Shown here: positions 1 to 7,621 of the stretch, one piece after another
Layout of the letters: each line of letters starts with the position of its first letter
Position numbering within the stretch: the stretch's first letter is position 1
Source: an uncultured Rickettsiaceae bacterium
GTDB taxonomy: Bacteria; Pseudomonadota; Alphaproteobacteria; Rickettsiales; Rickettsiaceae
NCBI GenBank assembly: GCA_905479885.1
Contig: CAJQOE010000027.1
Location: 1 to 12,609, forward strand
DNA length: 12,609 nucleotides
Reading direction: 5' to 3'
Translations under genes and position numbers: made by a program
Notes under the pieces: generated by a model
Told to the model about the DNA's origin: nothing
The model's input: the letters and a program-made list of their open reading frames with translations, nothing else
Databases searched by the model: none

Positions 1-141
1 CCAGTTAGAGCTACATATAACTTAGGCCTAGGCGCAAACGCTGAATATGGCATGATGGAATATGGTGCTAGCTATGATGCACACCTTGCTAATAAGCGTG
101 TTGGACATCAAGGTACTTTAAGATTACGTGTAAACTTCTAA
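1..141 (+). CDS. C-terminal end of an autotransporter / outer-membrane beta-barrel protein (5' truncated)
   Basis: Frame 1 is open from the first base to a TAA at 139-141, giving 47 residues that lack a start, so the gene enters from the left. The tail alternates polar and hydrophobic residues (NLGLGANAEYG, EYGASYDAHLANK), then has VGHQGTLRLRVNF and ends in Phe. A C-terminal aromatic residue after amphipathic beta strands is the outer-membrane insertion signal of beta-barrel proteins. The pattern 'Y-D-A-x-x-x-x-K-x-V-G-H-x-G-T-L-x-x-R-V-N-F' resembles the final strands of the autotransporter domain found in rickettsial surface proteins such as the Sca/OmpA/OmpB group. The family call is from recalled similarity; the passenger domain is outside the window, so the specific protein cannot be named. 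A strong terminator follows 50 nt after the stop. Confidence 0.65.
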   Translation, partial: PVRATYNLGLGANAEYGMMEYGASYDAHLANKRVGHQGTLRLRVNF

Positions 142-190
142 ATCTAAGTCTGTGTTAGCTGAAGATAAAATGCTTCAGCTAACAAGAATT

Positions 191-229
191 AAAAAGCCTC
201 GTGCAGTAATTTGCACGGGGCTTTTTTTT
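191..229 (+). terminator. Rho-independent terminator after the autotransporter gene
   Basis: The left arm at 191-205 and the right arm at 212-226 form a 15-bp stem with one G-U wobble and a 6-nt loop (206-211). An uninterrupted run of eight T residues follows (222-229). The left arm begins with five A residues, so the structure could also stop transcription arriving from the right. Confidence 0.92.
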
Positions 230-497
230 ATATTAGCTATCTCCCATATTCTCCATAAACTAATAATTATAGTAAATCAGCCTGAATTAACGTAGGTTAT
301 ATGGTTAGGTTAAAATAAATAAATGCAAGGAGCATATAATATAGCTTTAAGGGGCGGGCAATGGAATGCATAGAGGAAGGTGATAACCTAAAAACAACTA
401 GCAACAAAATATATAGTTTAAATAAAGCGGTTAATAGATTCTGGTGGATTCCAGGAATTAGCGCTAGGCTGAAGAATAATCACGTGGTAATGTGTCC
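230..497. other. Gene-free stretch left of the IS remnants
   Basis: I see no convincing gene here. An 84-codon open frame on the plus strand begins at 361, but it has no good ribosome binding site, no recognisable family, and its second half (498-615) is antisense to the IS30-type transposase remnant. The IS30-like element's downstream end and terminal repeat should lie here; I could not identify it. Confidence 0.5.
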
Positions 498-839
498 TCA
501 AAGCTCTTGCGAAGTTTTAAATCCCAGAACCTTACAAGGGGTGTTATTCATTAAACGGGCCACAAGCCAACAAAACTTTGTTTTGCTAGCAAAACGGTGT
601 TTTATTGGTTGGTAGTGAAGTTCTAACTCCTCCATTGCCATTGTTGTGTCTTTCGTCTATGGCAAACCATGGTTCAAGAAGTAGGTGTCAGCTCCAGGAT
701 CCATATAAGAAGTAAACTCACTCCCTCTATCAAAGCTCATATGTGTATAGCATGAGGCAAAAGAAAATTTGCTTCTAGACATTACTCATATCAGTTCTTT
801 TGCTGTTATCGCCATTAGCTTGATATATCTAGCGTTACT
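498..839 (-). mobile_element. Degraded IS30-family transposase (C-terminal half), pseudogene
   Basis: Reading the minus strand from about 839 down to a TGA at 500-498 recovers, across several frames and stops, the ordered landmarks of an IS30 DDE transposase. These are NARYIKL (the 'kSRY' strand), SFDRGSEFTSY around the second catalytic Asp (near 735), TYFLNHGLPW (counterpart of YFCDPxSPW), NNGNGGVRTSLPT (counterpart of ENTNGLIRQYFP, carrying the catalytic Glu region), then NNTPCKVLGFKTSQEL and a stop (counterpart of NNRPRKxLxFKTPxE). The order and spacing match E. coli IS30 transposase as I recall it. At least two frameshifts and two in-frame stops make it inactive. The N-terminal helix-turn-helix half is missing: upstream the sequence turns into an IS6-like remnant. 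No terminal repeat was recognised. Confidence 0.72.
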
Positions 840-1072
840 TATCTACAAGATAATTGATATTGGATGGCCTATTCGACCAAAGATAATGACTAAACCTCGT
901 ATTTATCAATATGTTGTAGCCTTTTTTATTGGAAGTAATATGTAATTATTGGTTTACCAAATTCACCACTCTTTCTAAAGCTTTGCTGGTTGCATCAGCC
1001 TTTTTATCTATTAAAGTCTAATTTTTGTTTAGTTAAATGTCTGAGTTTACCATGATCAATCAGTAATATTTT
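838..1072 (-). mobile_element. Probable degraded IS6-family transposase fragment
   Basis: On the minus strand from about 1072 to 838, two frames joined by a shift give a stretch that lines up with the middle of IS6-family transposases. It includes IDHGKLRHLTKQKLDF (counterpart of VDKxGxxxDFxLxxxRD), DKKADATSKALERVVN (counterpart of KKAAKRFFKKAI), ITSNKKGYNILIN (counterpart of ITIDKSGANxAxxxxIN, around the second catalytic Asp), and NINYLVDK (counterpart of YLNNIVEQDH). Several positions are substituted, including the catalytic D and E regions, so it cannot be active. The direction agrees with an IS6-like terminal repeat at 1204-1217 just upstream. Too little sequence lies between that end and the fragment for a full N-terminus, which implies an internal deletion. 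The family call is tentative because no single frame is long. Confidence 0.42.
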
Positions 1073-1158
1073 AAATTAGGATTAAGTGTTATAGTGTTGC
1101 GGTGAGAAAGTACTTTGAAATTGATTTAAAGCTTTAATCAAGAAAAACTAAGTTGTAT

Positions 1159-1217
1159 CGCTGTTGCAAATAAATAGAAATCCATTGTATTTTCTTTTTT
1201 CTCTATTTGCAACAGCG
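1159..1217. repeat. 14-bp perfect inverted repeat resembling IS6-family terminal repeats
   Basis: CGCTGTTGCAAATA at 1159-1172 is exactly inverted at 1204-1217, with 31 nt between; beyond the core the arms stay similar with a gap. The core CTGTTGCAAA is the hallmark of IS6-family ends (IS26 and IS257 ends contain it). The arms face each other, so they could be the ends of a 59-bp internally deleted element or MITE, and the right arm could instead be the end of the IS6-like remnant to its left. No direct target duplication is visible in the flanks. The hairpin begins 13 nt past the stop of the amino-acid permease gene and could also act as its transcription terminator. Confidence 0.6.
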
Positions 1218-1229
1218 TTCTAATTCTCT

Positions 1230-2642
1230 CTAACTATTATTTTCTAATGATTTTTTGTCTTTAAACCAATAAATCTTTATCACATATAAAATAAATATAA
1301 TAATAAACCAATATATAAAGACCTTACCAGTCATTAGAATATCGCCATGTTTACTGATAATTTGTTTAAACAACAAATATAATGAAGCTAGTAACGCGAT
1401 TGGAGCGACTATAAATATAGCAGGACACTTAAATGGGCGCTCGATCTCTGGATATTTGACTCTAAATAGCATCACAATCACGGCAACGATCATGTAATCT
1501 GTCAATGCTCCCATACTCGATAATTGAGCAAGCCAACTATATGGGATTAACGCCCCCATCAGACCAATAAGCATTGTAAAGAATAAAATAGTAAAATGTG
1601 GACTATCATACTTATGATGAATTTTTGCCAAGGCCTTAGGTAATAAACCGTCACGCGCGATAACATAGAAAATCCTAGATTGGCCATAAGCATTAATCAT
1701 TATAACCGTTGTCATACCAGCTACCGCACCAGTTGCCACCAAAGCAGAGCCAATATTGCTGCCAGTCAATTGTAATGCATATGCTAAAGGTTGAGCATTA
1801 TCTAGTTCGCTAAAGGGTACGACGCCCGTAAGCACTGCTGCAACTAATACATAGACTGCAGTTGCACAAACCAAAGAACCAATAATTCCGATTGTTAAAT
1901 CTCTTTTAGGATTTTTACATTCTTCAGCTGCGCTAGCTAACGTACCAAAACCAGTATATGCAAAAAATAAAATTGATGACCCATGTAATACATCATCAAA
2001 GCCATAAGGCATAAAGTTTTCCCAATTTGTGGAATCAAAATGTGGCGCTGCAAAGAAAATGAATATAAAAATAGCTGACATTTTTACAAAGACTAACATG
2101 TTATTTAGTCTTTTGCTTTCTTTAGTTCCACGATAAAGCATAAAACCAACAAGCAATACTACTAGCAATGCTGGTAAATTAATAATCCCACCTTCAAATG
2201 GGGTCTTAACAAGATATTCGGGTAATCCATACCCAGCTGATGTTAAGATACCTTGCACATAAGCAGACCAACTACCTGCAACTGCGGATGCAGCAAAACC
2301 AAGTTCCATAATAATAACGCTGCCTACAAGCCACGCAAAGACTTCTCCAAATGCAACATATGAATAAGTATAAATACTACCAGATGTTGGTAGCATAGTA
2401 GCAAGTTCAGTATAAGCTAGGGCTACAAAGATACAAACAAATCCAGCAATAGCATATGAAATGGTGATGGCTGGGCCCGCATATTGAGCTGCGACTAATC
2501 CGGTAAGAGCAAATACACCGGTACCAACGATTCCTCCAAGCCCTAATAAGACTAAATCAAACGCTGTTAAGTTCTTGTCTAAGCCACTTGTGCTGTACGT
2601 ATCCTTTACGGACTGAAAACTTTTTTTCTTAAAAAAACTCAT
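1230..2642 (-). CDS. APC-superfamily amino-acid permease (YfnA / cationic amino-acid transporter type)
   Basis: The 470-residue protein is almost entirely hydrophobic segments, as expected for a 12-or-more-helix inner-membrane permease. The glycine-rich first helix GGIVGTGVFALTG (residues 36-48) is the APC signature involved in substrate binding. YTELATMLPTSGSIYTYSY (near 77-95) is the conserved helix 2-3 region, and FFAYTGFGTLASAAEECKNPKRD (mid-protein) is the conserved helix 6 to loop region of the YfnA/CAT branch. Such proteins import amino acids by proton or sodium symport or exchange; the substrate cannot be read from the sequence. The ATG lies 22 nt after the mnmA stop on the same strand, so it is probably co-transcribed from the mnmA promoter; the upstream Shine-Dalgarno is weak (AGG 11 nt before the start). 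Length is normal for the family and no damage is seen. Confidence 0.88.
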   Translation of the reverse strand: MSFFKKKSFQSVKDTYSTSGLDKNLTAFDLVLLGLGGIVGTGVFALTGLVAAQYAGPAITISYAIAGFVCIFVALAYTELATMLPTSGSIYTYSYVAFGEVFAWLVGSVIIMELGFAASAVAGSWSAYVQGILTSAGYGLPEYLVKTPFEGGIINLPALLVVLLVGFMLYRGTKESKRLNNMLVFVKMSAIFIFIFFAAPHFDSTNWENFMPYGFDDVLHGSSILFFAYTGFGTLASAAEECKNPKRDLTIGIIGSLVCATAVYVLVAAVLTGVVPFSELDNAQPLAYALQLTGSNIGSALVATGAVAGMTTVIMINAYGQSRIFYVIARDGLLPKALAKIHHKYDSPHFTILFFTMLIGLMGALIPYSWLAQLSSMGALTDYMIVAVIVMLFRVKYPEIERPFKCPAIFIVAPIALLASLYLLFKQIISKHGDILMTGKVFIYWFIIIFILYVIKIYWFKDKKSLENNS

Positions 2643-2664
2643 AAAAATATATACCTGATTTGAT

Positions 2665-3750
2665 TTATTTGATATCCCTTGTGATCCACCCGCCGCCTAG
2701 TACTCTAGATCCTTCGTAAAAGACACAAGCTTGTCCTGGCGTTACGGCTTTTTCTGCTTCTAACAAGGTCACACATATTTGTTCATTAGCTTCCACTGTG
2801 AGAATGGCTCGAACTCCTGGAGTTGTTGAACGAATTTTGGCTGTTACCTCTAATCCATTGGGTTTTATGTCTTCTGCCAACCAATTCACTTCTTTTAGTA
2901 AAAATTGTGTTTTAACGAGCGCGGACTCTGGTCCAACATAAACTGTATTTGTCTTAGGGTCAATTTTAATAACGTATATAGGATCACCAAAAGCGATACC
3001 TAAGCCCCTTCTTTGACCTACAGTATAATTAATTATACCTTTGTGCTCGCCTAGATCAAAACCATCCATATGCACAAACCTACCTACTGCGCTTGCTTCA
3101 GGGCGTACTTTATTTATTACATCACGATAATTACCATTTGGTACAAAACATATATCCTGACTATCTGGTTTGTCTGCAACTTCTAGCCCAAGTTGACGTG
3201 CTAAGTCTCTGGTTTCATCCTTATTCTGTCCGCCAAGCGGAAACATTAGATAATCTAGTTGTTTTTGGGTAGTAGAAAATAAGAAATAACTTTGATCTTT
3301 ATCTTCACTTACTCCTTTATGCATCTCAGAGACACCATTATTTATTATTTTTTGTACGTAATGCCCCGTAGCCAGGGCATCAGCCTTTAACTCTTTAGCT
3401 GCTTTTAGCAAATCATTAAACTTCACTGACTGATTACAACGCACACATGGTAATGGCGTTTCTCCGCGTACATAGCTATCTACAAAATCATCAATTACTT
3501 CTTCACGAAATTTATTTTCATAATTTAAGATATAATGAGGAAAACCAAGTTTATCTGCAACCATTTTGGCATCATATATATCCTGCCCAGCACAACATGC
3601 ACCTTTTTTTTGCAGTGCCATACCATAATCAAATAGCTGCAAAGTAATACCAATCACTTTATGACCAGCATTATGCATCATGGCTGCCACCACAGAACTA
3701 TCAACCCCACCAGACATAGCTACTACTATAGTTTTTTTATCAACCGACAT
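2665..3750 (-). CDS. mnmA: tRNA-uridine 2-sulfurtransferase MnmA
   Basis: MnmA activates uridine 34 of tRNAs for Lys, Glu and Gln with ATP and transfers sulfur to make 2-thiouridine in the cytoplasm. The 361-residue length is typical. The PP-loop ATP-binding motif SGGVDSS is at residues 13-19. PCVRCNQSVKF contains the expected catalytic cysteine (Cys105, aligned with the CNxxIKF cysteine of E. coli MnmA), and SQDICFVPNG holds the second (Cys201). ATGHY (127-131), EDKDQSYFL (149-157) and GQRRGLGIA are further family landmarks. A promoter matching the sigma-70 consensus well lies just upstream, so the gene can be expressed independently of the MFS gene 89 nt before it on the same strand. It probably leads a two-gene unit with the amino-acid permease. 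The Shine-Dalgarno is weak (GGGT close to the ATG). Confidence 0.97.
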   Translation of the reverse strand: MSVDKKTIVVAMSGGVDSSVVAAMMHNAGHKVIGITLQLFDYGMALQKKGACCAGQDIYDAKMVADKLGFPHYILNYENKFREEVIDDFVDSYVRGETPLPCVRCNQSVKFNDLLKAAKELKADALATGHYVQKIINNGVSEMHKGVSEDKDQSYFLFSTTQKQLDYLMFPLGGQNKDETRDLARQLGLEVADKPDSQDICFVPNGNYRDVINKVRPEASAVGRFVHMDGFDLGEHKGIINYTVGQRRGLGIAFGDPIYVIKIDPKTNTVYVGPESALVKTQFLLKEVNWLAEDIKPNGLEVTAKIRSTTPGVRAILTVEANEQICVTLLEAEKAVTPGQACVFYEGSRVLGGGWITRDIK

Positions 3751-3783
3751 TTAACCCAAGTTACACAAATAATATAGAGAAAG

Positions 3784-3812
3784 ATTATATTAAAATTTGG
3801 TAAAGAAAGCAA
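3784..3812 (-). promoter_or_regulatory. Sigma-70-type promoter for mnmA
   Basis: On the minus strand a -35 TTGCTT (3812-3807) is followed after exactly 17 nt by a perfect -10 TATAAT (3789-3784). The -10 ends 33 nt before the mnmA ATG, giving a short leader. No terminator separates it from the preceding MFS gene, so read-through into mnmA is also possible. Confidence 0.65.
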
Positions 3813-3839
3813 GAGTAATCACTTCAAAGAATGAGGCTG

Positions 3840-5072
3840 TTATGGCTTTGTTTCTTCTGTTATTGGATCGTTGTCCACCCGTGGATCTAATTCATTAGCC
3901 ATTGGCGAAACTCTAGGCATAGCAATAAACTCGACTTGATCTTCCTGAGGAACATTTTTTTCAATTTTATTTCTGTATAACCCAAATGAAAACAATATAA
4001 ATGCAACAAAAGAAATGTAATACAGCAATGCTACAGTAGCAAAGGCTTCCATAAACAATGAAACGATAGGGGGACCTAACACAGCCCCAACGCCATAAGC
4101 AAACAAAAGAACTCCAGTAACATTTATTATGTTACCATGTTCTAATTGATCACAGACTTGCGCAATACATATAGGATATATAGTAAAACACAACCCTCCA
4201 AAGATAAACATCATTGTATAAATTAATGTGTCGTTAAAACGCACTACTGCTAATAACAAGCATATCGCTGCAATAACTAGGGATAATATTATTATAATTT
4301 TTGTGCGATCAAATGTATCGGAAAGTTTGCCAATTGGCCATTGTAAACAAAAGCCACCAGCTATCGTTAACCCAAGCATCATAGAAACTGAAAAATCGTT
4401 GTCTACAGCATATTTAGGCAAAAAACTATAAATGGCACTCAATATTAAACCGGAACTAATACATCCCATGAATCCAAGTGGAGATGCAGAAAAATATTTG
4501 TTAATTGCCAATTTAGGTAGAGGTTTTATTTCCGGCGCTGGCACATAAGTTAGCGAAGCTGGAATTATAGAAATGCTAGATACAATTGCAGCTAAAATAA
4601 ATGGTTCTAAGGAATTGATATCTACTATATCTAGTCCAAACTGACCTATGGTTTGCGCTGAATATAAGCAAATCATGTAAACTGAGAGTATCTTGCCTTT
4701 ATTATATTTAGTTGATTGGGCAAGTAGCCAACTTTCGATAATAACATAAGCTGCTGCGGTAGCAAATCCTGCGCAAAATCTAAACAAAATCCAAATATAA
4801 GGCGTTTGATAAATAGCTTGAAAAAGAATAGTTATCGTTAGTGTGCTAGAAAATGAAGCAAAAGCTCTAATATGACCGACTCTATTTATTATTTCTTCGC
4901 TTTTTAATGCGCCAATGAGAATACCGCCATAAAATGCCGAATGTATCAACCCGAGCATTATAACAGTTACCTCATTAATATTGAGCTTTATCGTAATGAA
5001 TGTTAGAAAAAATGACCCACTTAAAACTAGCAATACTAAGCTAGCTAAAGGTGAATATACAATGTTTTTCAT
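3840..5072 (-). CDS. MFS transporter, YcaD-like / UMF2-type
   Basis: The 410-residue protein has about twelve hydrophobic segments. The sequence RFCAGFATAAAYVIIESWL (about residues 98-116) followed by KGKILSVYM is characteristic of the YcaD/UMF2 branch, in which an acidic 'IESW' sits in the fourth to fifth helix region. The start of the second half contains an MFS motif-A-like GKLSDTFDRTK between helices 8 and 9. The last ~45 residues are a charged cytoplasmic tail rich in Asp, Glu and Pro. The substrate of this branch is unknown, so only 'permease' can be claimed. It is read divergently from the ZntB-type gene, with 118 nt between the two starts. The ATG has no strong Shine-Dalgarno. Confidence 0.82.
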   Translation of the reverse strand: MKNIVYSPLASLVLLVLSGSFFLTFITIKLNINEVTVIMLGLIHSAFYGGILIGALKSEEIINRVGHIRAFASFSSTLTITILFQAIYQTPYIWILFRFCAGFATAAAYVIIESWLLAQSTKYNKGKILSVYMICLYSAQTIGQFGLDIVDINSLEPFILAAIVSSISIIPASLTYVPAPEIKPLPKLAINKYFSASPLGFMGCISSGLILSAIYSFLPKYAVDNDFSVSMMLGLTIAGGFCLQWPIGKLSDTFDRTKIIIILSLVIAAICLLLAVVRFNDTLIYTMMFIFGGLCFTIYPICIAQVCDQLEHGNIINVTGVLLFAYGVGAVLGPPIVSLFMEAFATVALLYYISFVAFILFSFGLYRNKIEKNVPQEDQVEFIAMPRVSPMANELDPRVDNDPITEETKP

Positions 5073-5084
5073 TTTGAATACCCG

Positions 5085-5109
5085 TTGATATCGAATAATA
5101 TTTGATATC
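5085..5109. repeat. Direct repeat TTGATATC in the divergent intergenic region (possible operator)
   Basis: TTGATATC occurs at 5085-5092 and again at 5102-5109, 17 bp start to start. Each copy contains the palindrome GATATC. The pair lies in the 118-bp region between the divergent starts of the YcaD-like and ZntB-type genes, where a regulator could act. AT-rich sequence makes chance recurrence plausible. Confidence 0.25.
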
Positions 5110-5190
5110 TTATGCTAAAGATTTAAAATTTTGTTTATACATTGTATATAATACTAGAACTACTATTTGTAAATTCATTTGGAGAAAAGA

Positions 5191-6174
5191 ATGTCAGAAA
5201 ATATTTCATCTAAAGCTATATTGTTTGCATTATCCATTAACGGACAAGGCGGCGGAGCGCACTTAAAAAACGATAAAATTAGTGATTTGGTTAAGTCAAC
5301 TGCATTGACTTGGGTTCATATGGACGCCAATAATCCAGATACGCTCCAGTGGCTTAAAAAAGAAGCAAGTTACCTTGATGATTTAATTTTGGATGCTTTG
5401 TTAGACAGCGAAACTCGTCCGCGTATTCTAGAATTTAAAGAAGGAATTTTAATGATTCTACGAGGCGTAAATTTAAACAAGGGCAATAATCCAGAGGATA
5501 TGATCTCGATTAGGTTATGGATTGATGAATATCGTATTATAAGCCTACAATGCAATAATTTTGCTACTGTAAATGATATAGTCAGTAGTTTAGACAAAGG
5601 CAAAGGGCCAAAGAATTCAGGTGAGTTTACAGCAAAATTACTTTTGCAACTTTTTGATCGCATGGACCCTATATTAGTTGCCCTTAACGATAGTACAGAT
5701 GATATTGAGGAACAAGTTATGGAAAGCCCGGATTATAATGAACGCGAGATAATTGTTTCAATACGCAAACAAGCAATTATGTTTCGTCGTTATATGCTGC
5801 CACAAAAAGAAGTGATACAAGCTTTGCTTCTTTCAGATTTACCTTGGTTACAAATGCATATGAGGCATATACACGAATCGCATAACATGGTGCAACGTTA
5901 TATTGAAGATTTAGATGCAATACGCGAGAGATCTAAGGTAATCAAAGATGAATTAACAAACTCTCTTTCAGATAGAATGAATAAAAATTTATATATTTTA
6001 TCATTAATTGCCGCTATTTTCTTGCCATTAAATTTCCTTACTAGCTTATTAGGGGTTAATGTAGGCGGTATTCCTGGAGCAAGTAATGGTAACGCTTTTT
6101 GGATATTCACTATTAGCTTAATTATATTAGTATCGTTGCAATTTTGGTTCTTTAGAAAATTTAAATGGGTGTAA
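5191..6174 (+). CDS. zntB: ZntB-type CorA-family metal ion transporter
   Basis: The 327-residue protein matches E. coli ZntB in length and along most of the chain as I recall it. Landmarks include WVHMDANN near the start, SETRPRI, LRGVNLN, RKQAIMFRRYMLPQKEV in the long stalk helix, and the first membrane helix followed by GVNVGGIPG (from residue 288). ZntB carries GxN-x-GGIPG where CorA and MRS2 carry GMN, so zinc or another divalent cation is a better guess than magnesium. A second membrane helix ends at the C-terminus (FRKFKWV), giving the two-helix pentameric-channel layout with a large cytoplasmic N-domain. The family is described as proton-driven zinc uptake. I chose ATG 5191 because GGAG lies at 5181-5184, six nt upstream; an in-frame TTG at 5179 would overlap that site. 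A TATAAT at 5147-5152 could be its -10, though no good -35 is visible. Confidence 0.88.
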   Translation: MSENISSKAILFALSINGQGGGAHLKNDKISDLVKSTALTWVHMDANNPDTLQWLKKEASYLDDLILDALLDSETRPRILEFKEGILMILRGVNLNKGNNPEDMISIRLWIDEYRIISLQCNNFATVNDIVSSLDKGKGPKNSGEFTAKLLLQLFDRMDPILVALNDSTDDIEEQVMESPDYNEREIIVSIRKQAIMFRRYMLPQKEVIQALLLSDLPWLQMHMRHIHESHNMVQRYIEDLDAIRERSKVIKDELTNSLSDRMNKNLYILSLIAAIFLPLNFLTSLLGVNVGGIPGASNGNAFWIFTISLIILVSLQFWFFRKFKWV

Positions 6175-6339
6175 TTATAGATCGTATAATCCAATATTAT
6201 CATAATTATGCATAAATAATTGCTTAAATGCCTGGGCTTTTAAAAATATTTTGATGTTTATATATAGCAAGGTAGTAAAAATGATATTACAGTCTTATGT
6301 TTACTTGTAAATTAGTTAAAAATTATATATTTATCGATT

Positions 6340-7532
6340 ATGCTTGATTCCAAAATGTCCCAATTTTTTATGCTTCTATTAACAGGGGTGTTTAGTCAAT
6401 TTGCGGTTGATGTATATGCTCCAAGTGTTCCTGCAATTGCAGTCGATCTCAAAACATCGATAAATAATGTGCAATGGACGATATCAGTATATATGTTCGG
6501 CGTTGCTGGAATGCAATTCTTTTATGGCGCAATGTCAGAAGTTGTAGGTCGTAAAGCACCGATGATTTTGGGTATGGTGATAATGCTTATCGGAAGTATT
6601 ATATGTATAAATGCAATTGATATCGAAACTCTAATTATTGGAAGATTGATACAAGGAGTAGGTGTTAGTGCTTGTGCATGTCTTTGGCGGAGCGTGTTAC
6701 GTGATAGTTTCTCGGGAGATGAGCTTTCAAAATATGCATCATACGCAACGATGATTATTATGTTCATAATTCCTGGAGCACCTTTATTTGGTGGGTTTAT
6801 TCAGGATTATTTTGGTTGGCAGGCAAATTTTTTAGTTATGATCATATATTCTGTAATCGTCATTATACTACTATTATTTGGGATAAAAGAGACTAGCTTA
6901 AATCATCATGCATCAAAAATTAGTATAAAAATTATTATTGCAAATTATTTGATATTACTACGTAGCCCCTTATTTATGGGGACTATTTTTGCAGTATTTT
7001 TAAGTTTTGGCGCATTTTTTTCATGGTTTGTAATAGGTCCGGTACTTTTAATTGATCGTATAGGAATATCTCCATCTGAATTTGGTATCATTTCTTTTAT
7101 TTGTGGAGTTATAGGGTTTGGCCTTGGCGGTTATATAAATGGTAAATGTGTAAAAAGCATGGTATGCATACTATGCTCAGATTTGGTTGGAGCGTAATGA
7201 TTTTTGCTGGCGTATTGTTATTTTTTGGACATTTTATTTTTGGGTTAGAGTTGTTGGCAATGGTTATACCTGTAGCCTTATTCTTTTTTGGCTCATCTTT
7301 TATTTGGCCGAATGCCTTTGCAACAGCCTTTTCTCCGTTTGGACATGTAGCAGGATATGCTGGTGCTTTATATGGCACAACCCAAGTATCTGGAGGGGCT
7401 GTTTTGGCTTCGATTTTTGCATATTTACCAGATAATGATCAATTGGTTTTTTCAATTATTATTACTGTATCTACTATGATTGCATGGGCTTTATATGAAT
7501 TTTTGGTATTTCCTAATATCAAAAAAATCTAG
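6340..7532 (+). pseudogene. Bcr/CflA-type MFS drug exporter, split by a one-base frameshift
   Basis: The first frame (6340-7197) encodes DVYAPSVPAIAVDL (residues 24-37), MFS motif A GAMSEVVGRKAP (63-74), and GRLIQGVGVSACACLWRSVLRD (101-122), all typical of Bcr/CflA drug-efflux permeases. At the A5 run 7152-7156 the protein leaves frame and ends at 7197. The frame that overlaps it continues the same family to 7532 with the last helices (LRFGWSVMIF, SFIWPNAFATAF, GYAGALYGTTQVSGG). Adding one A would restore ...GKCVKKHGMHTMLRF... and a 397-residue protein, the normal family length. Everything else is intact, so the lesion is young, a sequencing error, or is bypassed by slippage at the A run. If the frameshift is real, the product loses roughly the last four helices and is probably inactive. 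The start ATG has no clear Shine-Dalgarno; ATG 6355 is an alternative. Confidence 0.83.
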
Positions 7533-7621
7533 TTTAGCTCAGCCTGTTTTAGAGAAAACCGAGTATAGATTTCTTGCTACCTAAGAATCAGGATGTATAA
7601 ACTTTATACGCTCTAATAACG

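Noticed and set aside
361..615. 84-codon plus-strand open frame
   Set aside because: No ribosome site, no recognisable domain, odd composition, and its second half is antisense to clear IS30-type transposase remnants; treated as a chance frame.
5179..5190. TTG start giving a 331-residue ZntB-type protein
   Set aside because: The TTG overlaps the GGAG that serves ATG 5191 at ideal spacing, and the 327-residue form matches the family length.
6281..6310. Nine-codon leader-like frame preceded by AAGG upstream of the Bcr/CflA-type gene
   Set aside because: No run of regulatory codons and no attenuator hairpin after it; short frames are expected by chance.
7595..7609. Palindrome GTATAAACTTTATAC between the converging exporter and ruvB genes
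   Set aside because: Almost no loop, no G+C in the stem beyond its ends, and no T-run; not a credible terminator or operator on this evidence.
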